64,000 nt of DNA from assembly GCA_018266355.1 (NCBI GenBank), contig JAFEAP010000029.1, forward strand, positions 140,305 through 204,304, given 5' to 3'. The first letter of the stretch is position 1. Every line of letters starts with the position of its first letter. The stretch is from Bdellovibrionales bacterium. GTDB taxonomy: Bacteria > Bdellovibrionota > UBA1018. The position numbers and the translations under genes were made by a program. Positions 25,021 through 33,011 of the stretch are shown here, piece after piece. The notes below the pieces were generated by a model. That model worked only from the letters and a program-made list of their open reading frames with translations. It was not told the DNA's origin and did no database searches.

Positions 25021-25989
25021 ATGGCAAAAGTACTCATCGTCGCGGAACAACGGGACGGAAAACTCAAGAAATCGACCTTTGAACTCGTCGGCGCTTCGGC
25101 GGCCGCGGGCAACGAAACCCACGTCGCGCTCCTCGGTGAGGGCGTCGACGGACTCGCGAAGGAAATCGGGCAGTACGGCGCGAACAAGGTTCACGTCGCG
25201 CAGAACGCGGCCCTGAAACTCTACAACGCGGAAGCGTATACCGCGGTCCTCACGGACCTCGCGAAGTCGCTTTCCCCGGACGTGATCCTCGCGTCGCATA
25301 CGCCGACCGGCCGGGATTTCATGCCCCGCCTCGCGCGTCGTCTCGACGTCGGGCTCGCCTCCGACTGCGTGACCCTCGCTTTCGAAGGAAACTCGATCAA
25401 GGTGCGCCGCCCGGTTTACTCGGGCAAGGCCACCGCCGAAGTCGAATTCGTCGGCGCCGGTCCTCGCCTCGCCACGATCCGCGCGAACGCGCTCGGCGTG
25501 CCGAAACCGGACGCGGGCAAGTCGGCCGAATCCGTCACCGCGACGGCGAACCTCGGCGATTTGAAGACGAAGACCACCGACGTCGTGAAGGGCGCTTCCG
25601 CCCGGCCGGACGTGACCGAAGCCGCGATCGTCGTCTCCGGCGGCCGCGCGCTGAAGAGCTCCGATAACTTCAAGATCATCGAAGAGCTCGCCGATACCCT
25701 CGGCGCCGCCGTCGGCGCTTCCCGCGCCGCGGTCGACGCCGGCTATCGTCCGCACCGCGACCAAGTCGGCCAGACCGGTAAAGTCGTCTCGCCCGCCCTC
25801 TACATCGCGTGCGGGATTTCGGGCGCGATCCAGCACCTCGCGGGCATGCGTACCTCGAAGACGATCGTCGCGATCAACACCGATCCGGAAGCGCCGATCT
25901 ACCAGATCGCCGATTACGGCATCGTGAGCGACCTTTTCACGGTCGTTCCGTTGCTCACCGAAGAGTTCAAGAAAATCAAAGAACACTGA
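25021..25989 (+). CDS. etfA: Electron transfer flavoprotein alpha subunit
   Basis: EtfA binds FAD through its C-terminal domain. The signature is visible: [22 protein letters not shown], then [27 protein letters not shown] and [17 protein letters not shown], followed by [17 protein letters not shown]. The 322-residue length is normal. It is translated with etfB and followed, after a short hairpin-containing gap, by the membrane Fe-S oxidoreductase. Confidence 0.96.
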   Translation: MAKVLIVAEQRDGKLKKSTFELVGASAAAGNETHVALLGEGVDGLAKEIGQYGANKVHVAQNAALKLYNAEAYTAVLTDLAKSLSPDVILASHTPTGRDFMPRLARRLDVGLASDCVTLAFEGNSIKVRRPVYSGKATAEVEFVGAGPRLATIRANALGVPKPDAGKSAESVTATANLGDLKTKTTDVVKGASARPDVTEAAIVVSGGRALKSSDNFKIIEELADTLGAAVGASRAAVDAGYRPHRDQVGQTGKVVSPALYIACGISGAIQHLAGMRTSKTIVAINTDPEAPIYQIADYGIVSDLFTVVPLLTEEFKKIKEH

Positions 25990-25997
25990 GTTCGAAC

Positions 25998-26028
25998 GAA
26001 GGCCCCGGAGAGATTCCCCGTGGCCTTC
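25998..26028 (+). other. Hairpin between etfA and the Fe-S oxidoreductase gene
   Basis: GAAGGCC pairs with GGCCTTC across a 17-base loop. No T-tract follows, so it is more likely a processing or stability element in the etf transcript than a terminator. Confidence 0.35.
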
Positions 26029-26065
26029 TCAGTTCTAAAAACGACGTTCCAACCGAGGACCATGG

Positions 26066-28051
26066 ATGACCTGGCAAACGTTCGCATTTCTCATCATCGC
26101 CGGATTCGCGTTCACCTATTCGGGGCTGAAGTTCAAGATGCTCTTCGAGTTGATGCGGAAGCATCAGGGTAAGGGCCCGGCTCTCGATCGAATTCCGGAA
26201 CGGATCAAAACCGCGATCGCGAACGTGTTCGGGCAAGCGGCGGTGAACCGAAAACAGCCGATCGGCATCCTCCACACGACGATTTTCTGGGGCTTCCTCG
26301 TCATCACGATCGGAACGCTCGAGCAATTCGTCTCGACGATCTACTCCGGAGCGAACTTCGAGTTCATCGGTCACGGACCTTATTCCGTACTCGTACGCGT
26401 CCAGGATTTCTTCACCGCCGCGATCCTCGTCGCCGTCTGCGGCGCGTTCTATCGCCGTCTCGTCGTCCAGCCCGCGGGCATCGGCGTCTCGCGCGACGCG
26501 AATATCGTGCTGACGTTCACCGGCGCGCTGATGATCGCGATCCTCTTCATGAACGCGTTCTACATCCTCGCGCATCACCCGTTCTATTCCGAATCGATGC
26601 CGGTCTCCCTCGCGCTCGCGACCTTCCTGCGCGGTTACCGCTACTCGCCCGAGACGAACGCGGTCCTCTTCACGGCGTGGAAGTGGGTCCACATGCTTCT
26701 CGTCCTCGGGTTCGCGATGTACATCCCGTCGTCGAAGCACCTTCACCTCGTCGCGGCCGGACCGAACTCCTTCCTGCGGAAGCTTGATCGCGAAAAGCCG
26801 ATGAAGCCGATCGACTTCACGAACGAATCGATCACCCAGTACGGCGCCGCGAAAATCACCGATCTTTCCTGGAAGGATACCCTCGACTATTACTCGTGCA
26901 CGGAGTGCGGTCGATGCCAAGACCTTTGCCCGGCCTGGAATACGGGGAAAGAGCTGTCCCCGAAGAAGCTCGTGATGGATTTGAAGACGAATATGTATCG
27001 GAACAAATCGGCGATCCTCGCGGGCAAGTATGAGGAAGTCGGTCCGATCATCGACGAGAACGTGACCGAAGGCGTGATCTGGGCATGCACGAGTTGCCGC
27101 GCTTGCGAGGTCGCGTGTCCGGTCTTCATCCAGCAAGTCGACAAGATCTACGAGACGCGCCGAAACCTCGTCATGATGGAGTCGAAGTTCCCGGCCGAAG
27201 TCCAGACCGTCTTCAAGAACATGGAGACGAACTACTCGCCCTGGGCGTTTTCGGCGGCTGATCGCGGAAATTGGGCGGACGGGCTCGAAGTGAAGACGAT
27301 GGCCGACGTGGGCAAGGCCGACGATCTGGACGTTCTCCTTTGGGTCGGGTGCGCGGGTTCGTTCGACGATCGGAACAAGAAGGTCCTTCGGTCGTTCGTG
27401 AGTCTCCTGAAGAAGGCCGACGTGAAGTTCGCGATCCTCGGGTCGGAAGAGCAATGCACGGGGGACGCCGCCCGCCGGATCGGAAACGAGTACCTCTTCC
27501 AAACCCTCGCGACGGCGAACGTCGAGACGCTGAATCGATACGCGGTGAAGAAAGTCGTCACCGCTTGTCCGCACTGCTTCAATATCCTGAAAAACGAGTA
27601 CAAGGACTTCGGAGGAAATTACGAAGTCGTCCACCACTCGCAGTTCCTCTCTCAGATGATCCGCGACGGGAAACTGAAGCCGGCGGCGGCGTTGAACGCG
27701 AAGGTCACCTTCCACGACAGCTGCTACCTCGGCCGGTGGAATAACGTCTACGAGCAGCCGCGCGCGGTTCTCGGCGCCGTTCCGGGAATCGAACTCCTCG
27801 AGATGAAGCAGAACCACGACCAGTCGATGTGCTGCGGAGCGGGCGGCGGACGGATGTGGATGGAGGAGACCGTCGGGAAGCGCGTGAACATCACCCGGAC
27901 CGAACAGGCGCTCGAGACCGGAGCCTCGGTCATCGCCGCGGCCTGCCCGTTCTGCATGACGATGATGTCGGACGGGGTGAAGGCGAAAGAGAAGACCGAA
28001 TCGGTGAAGGTGATGGACCTGGCCGAACTCCTCGATCAAGCGACGACATAG
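26066..28051 (+). CDS. EtfAB:quinone oxidoreductase, membrane Fe-S protein (EMO type)
   Basis: The 661-residue protein starts with a NarI-like membrane part of about six helices (residues 1-235), probably binding heme. Two 4Fe-4S clusters follow: CTECGRCQDLCP near residue 277 and CTSCRACEVACP near residue 341. The end has two CCG domains, seen as CPHCFNILKNEY and CCGAGGGRMWMEE. This is the membrane oxidoreductase that accepts electrons from EtfAB and reduces quinone. Directly downstream of etfA, it makes the beta-oxidation electron route complete without ETF-QO. The fusion of membrane and Fe-S parts is known for this family. Confidence 0.88.
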   Translation: MTWQTFAFLIIAGFAFTYSGLKFKMLFELMRKHQGKGPALDRIPERIKTAIANVFGQAAVNRKQPIGILHTTIFWGFLVITIGTLEQFVSTIYSGANFEFIGHGPYSVLVRVQDFFTAAILVAVCGAFYRRLVVQPAGIGVSRDANIVLTFTGALMIAILFMNAFYILAHHPFYSESMPVSLALATFLRGYRYSPETNAVLFTAWKWVHMLLVLGFAMYIPSSKHLHLVAAGPNSFLRKLDREKPMKPIDFTNESITQYGAAKITDLSWKDTLDYYSCTECGRCQDLCPAWNTGKELSPKKLVMDLKTNMYRNKSAILAGKYEEVGPIIDENVTEGVIWACTSCRACEVACPVFIQQVDKIYETRRNLVMMESKFPAEVQTVFKNMETNYSPWAFSAADRGNWADGLEVKTMADVGKADDLDVLLWVGCAGSFDDRNKKVLRSFVSLLKKADVKFAILGSEEQCTGDAARRIGNEYLFQTLATANVETLNRYAVKKVVTACPHCFNILKNEYKDFGGNYEVVHHSQFLSQMIRDGKLKPAAALNAKVTFHDSCYLGRWNNVYEQPRAVLGAVPGIELLEMKQNHDQSMCCGAGGGRMWMEETVGKRVNITRTEQALETGASVIAAACPFCMTMMSDGVKAKEKTESVKVMDLAELLDQATT

Positions 28052-28081
28052 CCCGACTTCGGACGGACGCTATATAGAGAG

Positions 28082-28118
28082 GGCGAACCCGGAAAACCCG
28101 GGTCCGCCTTTTTATTTA
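28082..28118 (+). terminator. Intrinsic terminator of the etf operon
   Basis: GGCGAACCCGG and CCGGGTCCGCC form a near-perfect stem with an AAAA-type loop, followed by TTTTTATTTAAT. Confidence 0.85.
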
Positions 28119-28151
28119 ATAATTTCAAACAGATAAAACGGAAGGGTTTTC

Positions 28152-28180
28152 TTGACGGACCGCGTATAAACGCATATAAC
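28152..28180 (+). promoter_or_regulatory. Sigma-70 promoter of the lipoprotein gene at 28209
   Basis: TTGACG, a 17-base spacer and TATAAC form a near-consensus promoter. The start would be near 28187, giving a short leader with GGAGG. Confidence 0.7.
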
Positions 28181-28208
28181 GCATCTCATCAATTTGGAGG
28201 GAAAGGCC

Positions 28209-28748
28209 ATGCGTCTATCGACGATTTTGGGGTTCTTCATCGGAATTATGGGTTTTGCGTGCGCGCCGGTCGCTTCGAGCGTGCCGAAACTTTCGACGGC
28301 TTCTCCGCGGACCGTGGACTCGATCGTGAATAATGGGAACGTCGATCTACGGGTCCTGCCCGTAAAGGTCGAAGTCGTGACCTCCGACCAGGCGAGCACT
28401 CTTCGCGCCCGCTATAAGGCGGACGGATACGATGTGGATACGAACAAGTACGACGATCGGGACGACGAGTTCTCGCAGCTGAAGGAGCTTCACGCGATCA
28501 ACGACCTCAGTCTTCCGGCGAAATTGAATCGCGCCGAAGTCGTGTTTCTCTTCACGGTCAAAGGATCGGAAAAATCCATCCGCCAGAACGTCGACGACGC
28601 GCTCAAGATCAATCCGTTGCGCGGCGAAATGAACGTTTTCTCCTTCTCGATTTCCTTGGAAGGGGATTCGGCGGAAGCCTGGTCCTACGTGAAGCAAAAC
28701 GTGATCGCCGTTACGATCGCTTCGCGTGAGGCGCGGAAAAAGCAGTAA
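28209..28748 (+). CDS. Lipoprotein of unknown function
   Basis: The 179-residue protein has a short signal peptide and lipobox GFAC (Cys 18). The mature part is a mixed alpha/beta domain with VEVVTSDQASTLRARYKADGY and RAEVVFLFTVKGSEKS strands and no recognisable catalytic motif. The start at 28209 is set by GGAGG 8 bases upstream. It has its own strong promoter and follows a terminator, so it is a separate unit. Confidence 0.7.
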   Translation: MRLSTILGFFIGIMGFACAPVASSVPKLSTASPRTVDSIVNNGNVDLRVLPVKVEVVTSDQASTLRARYKADGYDVDTNKYDDRDDEFSQLKELHAINDLSLPAKLNRAEVVFLFTVKGSEKSIRQNVDDALKINPLRGEMNVFSFSISLEGDSAEAWSYVKQNVIAVTIASREARKKQ

Positions 28749-28855
28749 TCCGATACCTTCTCGCGGGGACCGGCCTAGAGTTTCGGTCGTTAAAGTAAAA
28801 GATATCGGAACAGAGGTTGAGTTTTATTTATTGAATTTAAATACTTGGAGAAAAA

Positions 28856-29176
28856 ATGAAATACGCTGTATGGGCTTTAATCTTTTCGTCATCTATCGGG
28901 ACTCAATTTGCGAAAGCGGATTTCATCGTCGGTCGGGACGATGGACTTATTTCTGTCGTCGATCCCGGTAACGGAAAAGTTCATGGGCTCGTCGCGGCCG
29001 AAGAAAAGGCCACGTTATGGTGGACGACGGCAGATACGAAAATCACGGGAGCCTATACGCTCAAGAAAGATTCGCGGTTTTACGTCGTAGATCCTAAGAC
29101 CGGGAAAGTGCGGGTCGTAACCTGGAACCTTCCGGGACCCAATGAAGTGGATCCTCGCTCCTACGACGCGAAGTAG
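28856..29176 (+). CDS. Small secreted protein
   Basis: The 106-residue product has a signal peptide (cleavage at AKA, residue 20). It then shows two similar short strands-and-turn units around residues 22-40 and 75-92 (VVDPGNGKVHG and VVDPKTGKVRV), which suggests a small beta-repeat, perhaps a fragment of a propeller-like fold. A TTGGAG ribosome-binding site precedes the ATG. The region from 28800 to 28860 is clearly AT-rich compared with the rest of the window. Function unknown. Confidence 0.6.
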   Translation: MKYAVWALIFSSSIGTQFAKADFIVGRDDGLISVVDPGNGKVHGLVAAEEKATLWWTTADTKITGAYTLKKDSRFYVVDPKTGKVRVVTWNLPGPNEVDPRSYDAK

Positions 29177-29309
29177 TCCCTAATCTTCGACTTAAAGCTT
29201 GCTTCGGAAAACGGAGGATTCCGAGGCGAGCACCCGAAATGGGATCTGAAATATCCTCCAAAGACCAGGGCTTCAAACCAAACATTAGCGGTAGACTGCC
29301 TAGCTCCGC

Positions 29310-29789
29310 CTACTCTCCGATCCGAATGAGGCTGAGCGATCCGTCGGTTTCGAGGATCGCCGTCTTCACTTCGGCGACCCGGTGAACGCCCTGCTTCCGC
29401 ATCATGATCGAAAGGTCTTCCTTCGTGAGGTATTCGTCGCAGAGGGCTTTTGGGATGATCTTTCCGTTGTGGACGAGGAGTCGCGGCGTCCCTTCGAACA
29501 CGAATCGCGCCCACCGGCTGCGGTAGGTCAGGTAAGCGAGCAAAACGCCGAGGGCGACGAGCGTCGAGGCGAGGATGAGTCCGCCGCCGAGGGAGTTATC
29601 GCCGCCGTTCATCGAGTTTTGGACCGCGTTCGAGATGAGGAGGATGGTCGCGAGTTCGATCGCGCCCATTTGGCCGACCTGCTTCTTTCCGGAAACGCGA
29701 AGGAGAAGCACGACGGCGAGATACACGACGGCCGCGCGGACGACGAGGTTCCAGAACGGAAGATCGATGTGCGTGAAGAGTTCGCTCAT
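29310..29789 (-). CDS. DUF421 (YetF-type) membrane protein
   Basis: The 159-residue protein has three membrane segments (about residues 14-32, 38-55 and 66-85) and the soluble DUF421 domain. Family residues are visible: RVSGKKQVGQMGAIELATI and the RPRLLVHNGKIIPKAL-like segment. YetF-type proteins are of unknown biochemical function. It is the last gene of the long minus-strand run that begins with the leucine-type dehydrogenase. About 130 bases downstream hold nothing I can name. Confidence 0.8.
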   Translation of the reverse strand: MSELFTHIDLPFWNLVVRAAVVYLAVVLLLRVSGKKQVGQMGAIELATILLISNAVQNSMNGGDNSLGGGLILASTLVALGVLLAYLTYRSRWARFVFEGTPRLLVHNGKIIPKALCDEYLTKEDLSIMMRKQGVHRVAEVKTAILETDGSLSLIRIGE

Positions 29790-29822
29790 CCGTTCTCTCG
29801 GAATCCGGCGCTCGGACGTCGA

Positions 29823-30041
29823 TCAGCGCTGGTTGTTCAGCTTGTTTTGGTTCGACTCGAAGTAGTCGTTCGGCAGGAAGTCCTTGTGCGAGCCGATGAA
29901 CCGGCGGAGAGCCGTGTTCGCGAGTTCCGAGACGGTGATTTTTTTGTACTTCTCCATCGCCTGGAGCATTTCGATGACCTGGCTTTCGATCTGCAGGCTG
30001 ATGGAACCGGTGGGCTTCGTAATCTTGTAATCGTCGAGCAT
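29823..30041 (-). CDS. Small ribbon-helix-helix-like protein
   Basis: This 72-residue protein has a beta strand (GSISLQIESQ) followed by two helices (IEMLQAMEKY and VSELANTALRRFIGSHKDFL), the order of ribbon-helix-helix DNA-binding proteins of CopG/Arc type. The basic strand residues expected for DNA contact are few, so the call is tentative. It lies 12 bases after the VWA gene, and it could regulate this operon or modulate the VWA protein. Confidence 0.55.
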   Translation of the reverse strand: MLDDYKITKPTGSISLQIESQVIEMLQAMEKYKKITVSELANTALRRFIGSHKDFLPNDYFESNQNKLNNQR

Positions 30042-30053
30042 AGTCCGGAAACG

Positions 30054-30944
30054 CTAGCGCAGAATCGTGCCGCGGAGAAGGTCTTTGACGACGCCATACA
30101 TCGCCTCGGGAAGGGCCTCGAGGTCGTCGACTTCACGCAGTGCGCCTCGACCTTTGCGGGCCATCTCCTCGCATAAAGCCTGGCTGGATCGTTCGTCGCC
30201 CATCTTCAGGACGACCAAATGCGGAAAGCGCGGTGCAAGATAGGCAGGGTCCTTTCCGGCGGTGTACTTGCCGTCGGTCAGGAGTACGCAGGAAGGCGGT
30301 CGACGAGTGCGTCCCTTCGTCACATGATCGAGGAGCGAAAGCGCCGACTTCATCCCCGCTTCGAGGTGGGTGTATCCTTGCGCGGGTACGTCGAGGAATC
30401 GCGCGACGAGTTCCTCGATCGTGATTTTTTCATCGGGCGATTTCAGGATCTGCGCTTCGTTCTCGAACGCGACGATGCCGACCGGGTCGTCGGGGAACTG
30501 GAGGAGGACGACCGCGAGCGCGACCGCGGTGAGCGCCAGCTTCTCGCCCGTCATCGAAAGAGACGTATCGACGGAGAGGACGACCGCTTGATCGCGCACG
30601 GTTTGATACTCCATCCAGAGGTCTTCCGGACGCGGAAAAAAGGAAGAACCTTCTTTCGCCACCCAAGGCGCATCTTCGAGCGTCTCCTCGAGATCGAGTT
30701 CAGGCAGGAGCGCGTCCGAGGGAACTTCGCTGAGCGGACTGCGACGATGATCGGTCGGGCGAACGACGGATCCGAGCACCGCCTGGGCGCGCTCAAGGAC
30801 GGCGCGGGTCGAGATCGCGCGGATCTTGTCGGCGAGTTTCTTGTTCTTCAGCGCGGAGGGTTTCGACTTGAACTCGTGGTAGCGGGTCGCGACGTCCCAA
30901 TTCGAGGCCGTCGCGAGGTCGAACATCACGTCTTCGTCGGCCAT
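30054..30944 (-). CDS. VWA-domain protein paired with MoxR
   Basis: The first ~115 residues are charged helices. From residue 118 a von Willebrand A domain follows with a full metal site: VDTSLSMTG (DxSxS), GYTHLEAG (Thr) and CVLLTDGKYT (Asp). VWA proteins work with MoxR AAA+ ATPases in pairs such as CbbO/CbbQ and NorD/NorQ. The annotated ATG has no ribosome-binding site. The frame is open a further 37 codons upstream with no ATG, GTG or TTG, up to the A-run at the end of moxR, and those codons read as a Ser/Glu/Pro-rich linker. The protein may therefore be made partly as a MoxR-VWA fusion by -1 frameshifting. Confidence 0.75.
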   Translation of the reverse strand: MADEDVMFDLATASNWDVATRYHEFKSKPSALKNKKLADKIRAISTRAVLERAQAVLGSVVRPTDHRRSPLSEVPSDALLPELDLEETLEDAPWVAKEGSSFFPRPEDLWMEYQTVRDQAVVLSVDTSLSMTGEKLALTAVALAVVLLQFPDDPVGIVAFENEAQILKSPDEKITIEELVARFLDVPAQGYTHLEAGMKSALSLLDHVTKGRTRRPPSCVLLTDGKYTAGKDPAYLAPRFPHLVVLKMGDERSSQALCEEMARKGRGALREVDDLEALPEAMYGVVKDLLRGTILR

Positions 30945-31054
30945 CCCGAGCGCGTCCGAAAGCGACTCGGGCGGAAGGAAGAGCGAGTTTTCTTCCTCCG
31001 ATGGCTCCGAACGATACTGAGAACCGAACGGATCAGAGTCCGAGGGATCGCGGC

Positions 31055-32026
31055 TCAGTCCTTTTTTTTTTCGGACTCCGGTCGGTCGAGATTTCCGAGC
31101 GTGTCGTCGGCAAGTTCGTCGAGGAGCGATTCCATGTCCTCGGCAAGCGAACGGTCGCCCGCGCCTTCGCGTTCGAGCTCGATCCGAGTCGGAAGCGCCA
31201 TCCTGGCGGCATCGTGAAACGCTTGGCGGAATTCCGCGCCTTCACGCAGGAAAACGGCGGTGAGTTCGGCGACCGCGAGCGCGGCGCGGATCGAAGCGCC
31301 CCGGCGAATCCGCGGATGACCGCGCGTCGCGCGGGCGAGGCGAACCGCCGCGCGGGCGATCAGATCGGCTCCGGATTCGAGATCGAAGCCTTCGAGGACG
31401 CGGGCGTGGACGATCGCGAACTCCTCGGATTCCGACTGGTATCCGATCGTGATGAGTTCGAAGCGGTCGAGGATCGCTTCCGAGAGGTGAGAGGTCGCGA
31501 CAAATTCCTTCGGGTTTTGGGTCGCGATGACCATGAATTCGGGTTTCGCGCGGACTTCACCGAGTCGCGGCAGGGCGATCTTCTTCTCGTCGAGTGCCGG
31601 GAGTAGGACGTTTTGCACCCCTTCCGGGAGACGGTTCAATTCATTGATGAAGAGGATTCCTCCCGAGCGCATCGCCTCGACGAGCGGACCGTCGGTGAAC
31701 GCTTCCTTCACGAAACCCCGTTTCATGACGGTCGGGGGATCGAACCATCCGGTGAGCTTCTGCTCGGTATAGCGGGAGTCGCCGTCGATGCGGAAAACCG
31801 GACGGCCGAGCTTCGTCGTCGCCGCGATCGCGAGGTGGGTTTTCCCGACACCGACCGGACCTTCGAGGAGCACGCTTCGGCGGGCGCCGATGCAGCCGAG
31901 GATCTTCCGAAGTTCGTCGTCGCGGCCGACGAGGAGGGCGGCCGCGGACGGTCCGGATTTACTCGCGGTCTTTTTCGAGTGCGTCGGTTTCGATTTCGCG
32001 TTCGATTTCTTCTTCGGCTTGGCCAT
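31055..32026 (-). CDS. MoxR-family AAA+ ATPase
   Basis: The protein has a Lys/Ser-rich N-terminal tail (residues 1-27). The AAA+ core shows Walker A GPVGVGKTHLAIA near residue 56, GGILFINELNRLP (Walker B with INE), and sensor 1 ATQNPKEFVATS. MoxR ATPases remodel or load cofactors into partner enzymes, usually through a VWA protein. The gene starts 13 bases after kamE and precedes the VWA gene. Its last codons are GAA AAA AAA AAG GAC TGA, an A_AAA_AAG slippery context. The pairing with a B12 aminomutase suggests a maintenance role for that enzyme. Confidence 0.85.
   Translation of the reverse strand: MAKPKKKSNAKSKPTHSKKTASKSGPSAAALLVGRDDELRKILGCIGARRSVLLEGPVGVGKTHLAIAATTKLGRPVFRIDGDSRYTEQKLTGWFDPPTVMKRGFVKEAFTDGPLVEAMRSGGILFINELNRLPEGVQNVLLPALDEKKIALPRLGEVRAKPEFMVIATQNPKEFVATSHLSEAILDRFELITIGYQSESEEFAIVHARVLEGFDLESGADLIARAAVRLARATRGHPRIRRGASIRAALAVAELTAVFLREGAEFRQAFHDAARMALPTRIELEREGAGDRSLAEDMESLLDELADDTLGNLDRPESEKKKD
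31061..31071 (-). other. Ten-A run with A_AAA_AAG slippery heptamer
   Basis: On the coding strand ten consecutive A are followed by GG. In the moxR frame the heptamer A_AAA_AAG is present, the same as in dnaX. A CGGAG sequence lies a few bases upstream, and a GAGCCG/CGGaCTC hairpin can form downstream. A -1 shift enters the VWA frame. Confidence 0.5.
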
Positions 32027-32039
32027 GGCTTACGGCCGA

Positions 32040-33011
32040 TTATTTCTTAGCTTTACGCCGAGGGGAAGCTTTTCTCGCCCGGGCGCCGGTGGTCATGGCT
32101 TTTTTAGGGCGGAACTTCACGACGAGCTTCGATCCGGCCGACCCGCGTTTCGTTTTCGGGGCGCTTTTCTTCGTCGGTTTGGCCGGAGCCTTCGCCCGGG
32201 CCGGCTCGTCGGTCGGGCGGAGCGGGTTCGGGATCCCGTCGAGACGTTCGCGCCGGCGGAGGAATTCCTCGACGATGTAGCTCGCGACGTCCGAAGGCTT
32301 CGTACCGACGCCGAAGCCGGCGTCGAAACCGCATTCGAGGGCGAGGGGATGGGTGACCCGAGGTCCGCCGGCGACGAAGATGAGCCGATCCATCAGGCCG
32401 GCCTTCTTCGCGCGCGTGATCAGGTCCTTCAGGTCGCGGATGTGGATGTTGTGCTGGGTGACGACCTTCGAAACGAGGATCGCGTCGGCTTTCTCCGAAA
32501 CCGCGAGCTTGATGAGTTCTTCGTTCAAGACCTGGGCGCCGAGGTTCCGGGCGTCGAGCCACTGATAGCGTTCGAGGCCGTAGTCGCCGGCGAAGCCCTT
32601 CATATTCATGATCGCGTCGATTCCGACGGTATGGGCGTCGTAGCCGGTGCAGGCGCCGAGGACGACGAGCTTCCGGCCGATGTGGGTCTTGATGACTTCG
32701 TCGAGTTCGTCGCGGGCGCGAGTCTTCGCTTCGACCTTCACGACCTCGATCTTCGTGAAATCGACGGGCACTTTCACGTTCGCGTAGATCACGAACATCG
32801 AGAAACCGCGGCCGACGTTCTCCATCGTCGCGACCTTGATCTGGTCGAGTCCCATCTTCTGGACGAGTTGGACGGCGGCTTCGCGCGCTTCGGCCGAAGC
32901 TTCGACCGGGAGGGTGAAGCAGATCTGGATCGTGCCGTCGCCCATGATGTCCCCGTAGGGCTTCAGGCGCTTCAAGTCGACTTTTTGGGGTCCCTTCGGG
33001 GTTTCGCTCAT
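32040..33011 (-). CDS. kamE: Lysine 5,6-aminomutase beta subunit KamE
   Basis: KamE carries the adenosylcobalamin-binding domain of the PLP- and B12-dependent D-lysine (or beta-lysine) 5,6-aminomutase. The DxHxxG cobalamin motif is in GYDAHTVGID near residue 126, and the PLP lysine lies in NMKGFAGDYGLERY. The ATG overlaps the kamD stop. The last 50 residues are an unusual Lys/Ala/Pro/Arg-rich tail (KKSAPKTKRG and similar) not part of the enzyme core. The moxR gene follows at 13 bases. Confidence 0.92.
   Translation of the reverse strand: MSETPKGPQKVDLKRLKPYGDIMGDGTIQICFTLPVEASAEAREAAVQLVQKMGLDQIKVATMENVGRGFSMFVIYANVKVPVDFTKIEVVKVEAKTRARDELDEVIKTHIGRKLVVLGACTGYDAHTVGIDAIMNMKGFAGDYGLERYQWLDARNLGAQVLNEELIKLAVSEKADAILVSKVVTQHNIHIRDLKDLITRAKKAGLMDRLIFVAGGPRVTHPLALECGFDAGFGVGTKPSDVASYIVEEFLRRRERLDGIPNPLRPTDEPARAKAPAKPTKKSAPKTKRGSAGSKLVVKFRPKKAMTTGARARKASPRRKAKK

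Noticed and set aside
24253..28039. Two very long minus-strand reading frames opposite etfB/etfA and the Fe-S oxidoreductase
   Set aside because: They are shadow frames created by high GC and codon periodicity; their translations are Arg/Asp/Val/His-rich without any domain, while the plus strand has textbook genes.
29094..29285. 63-residue minus-strand frame between the small secreted protein and the DUF421 gene
   Set aside because: No start signals and it overlaps the end of a better-supported gene.
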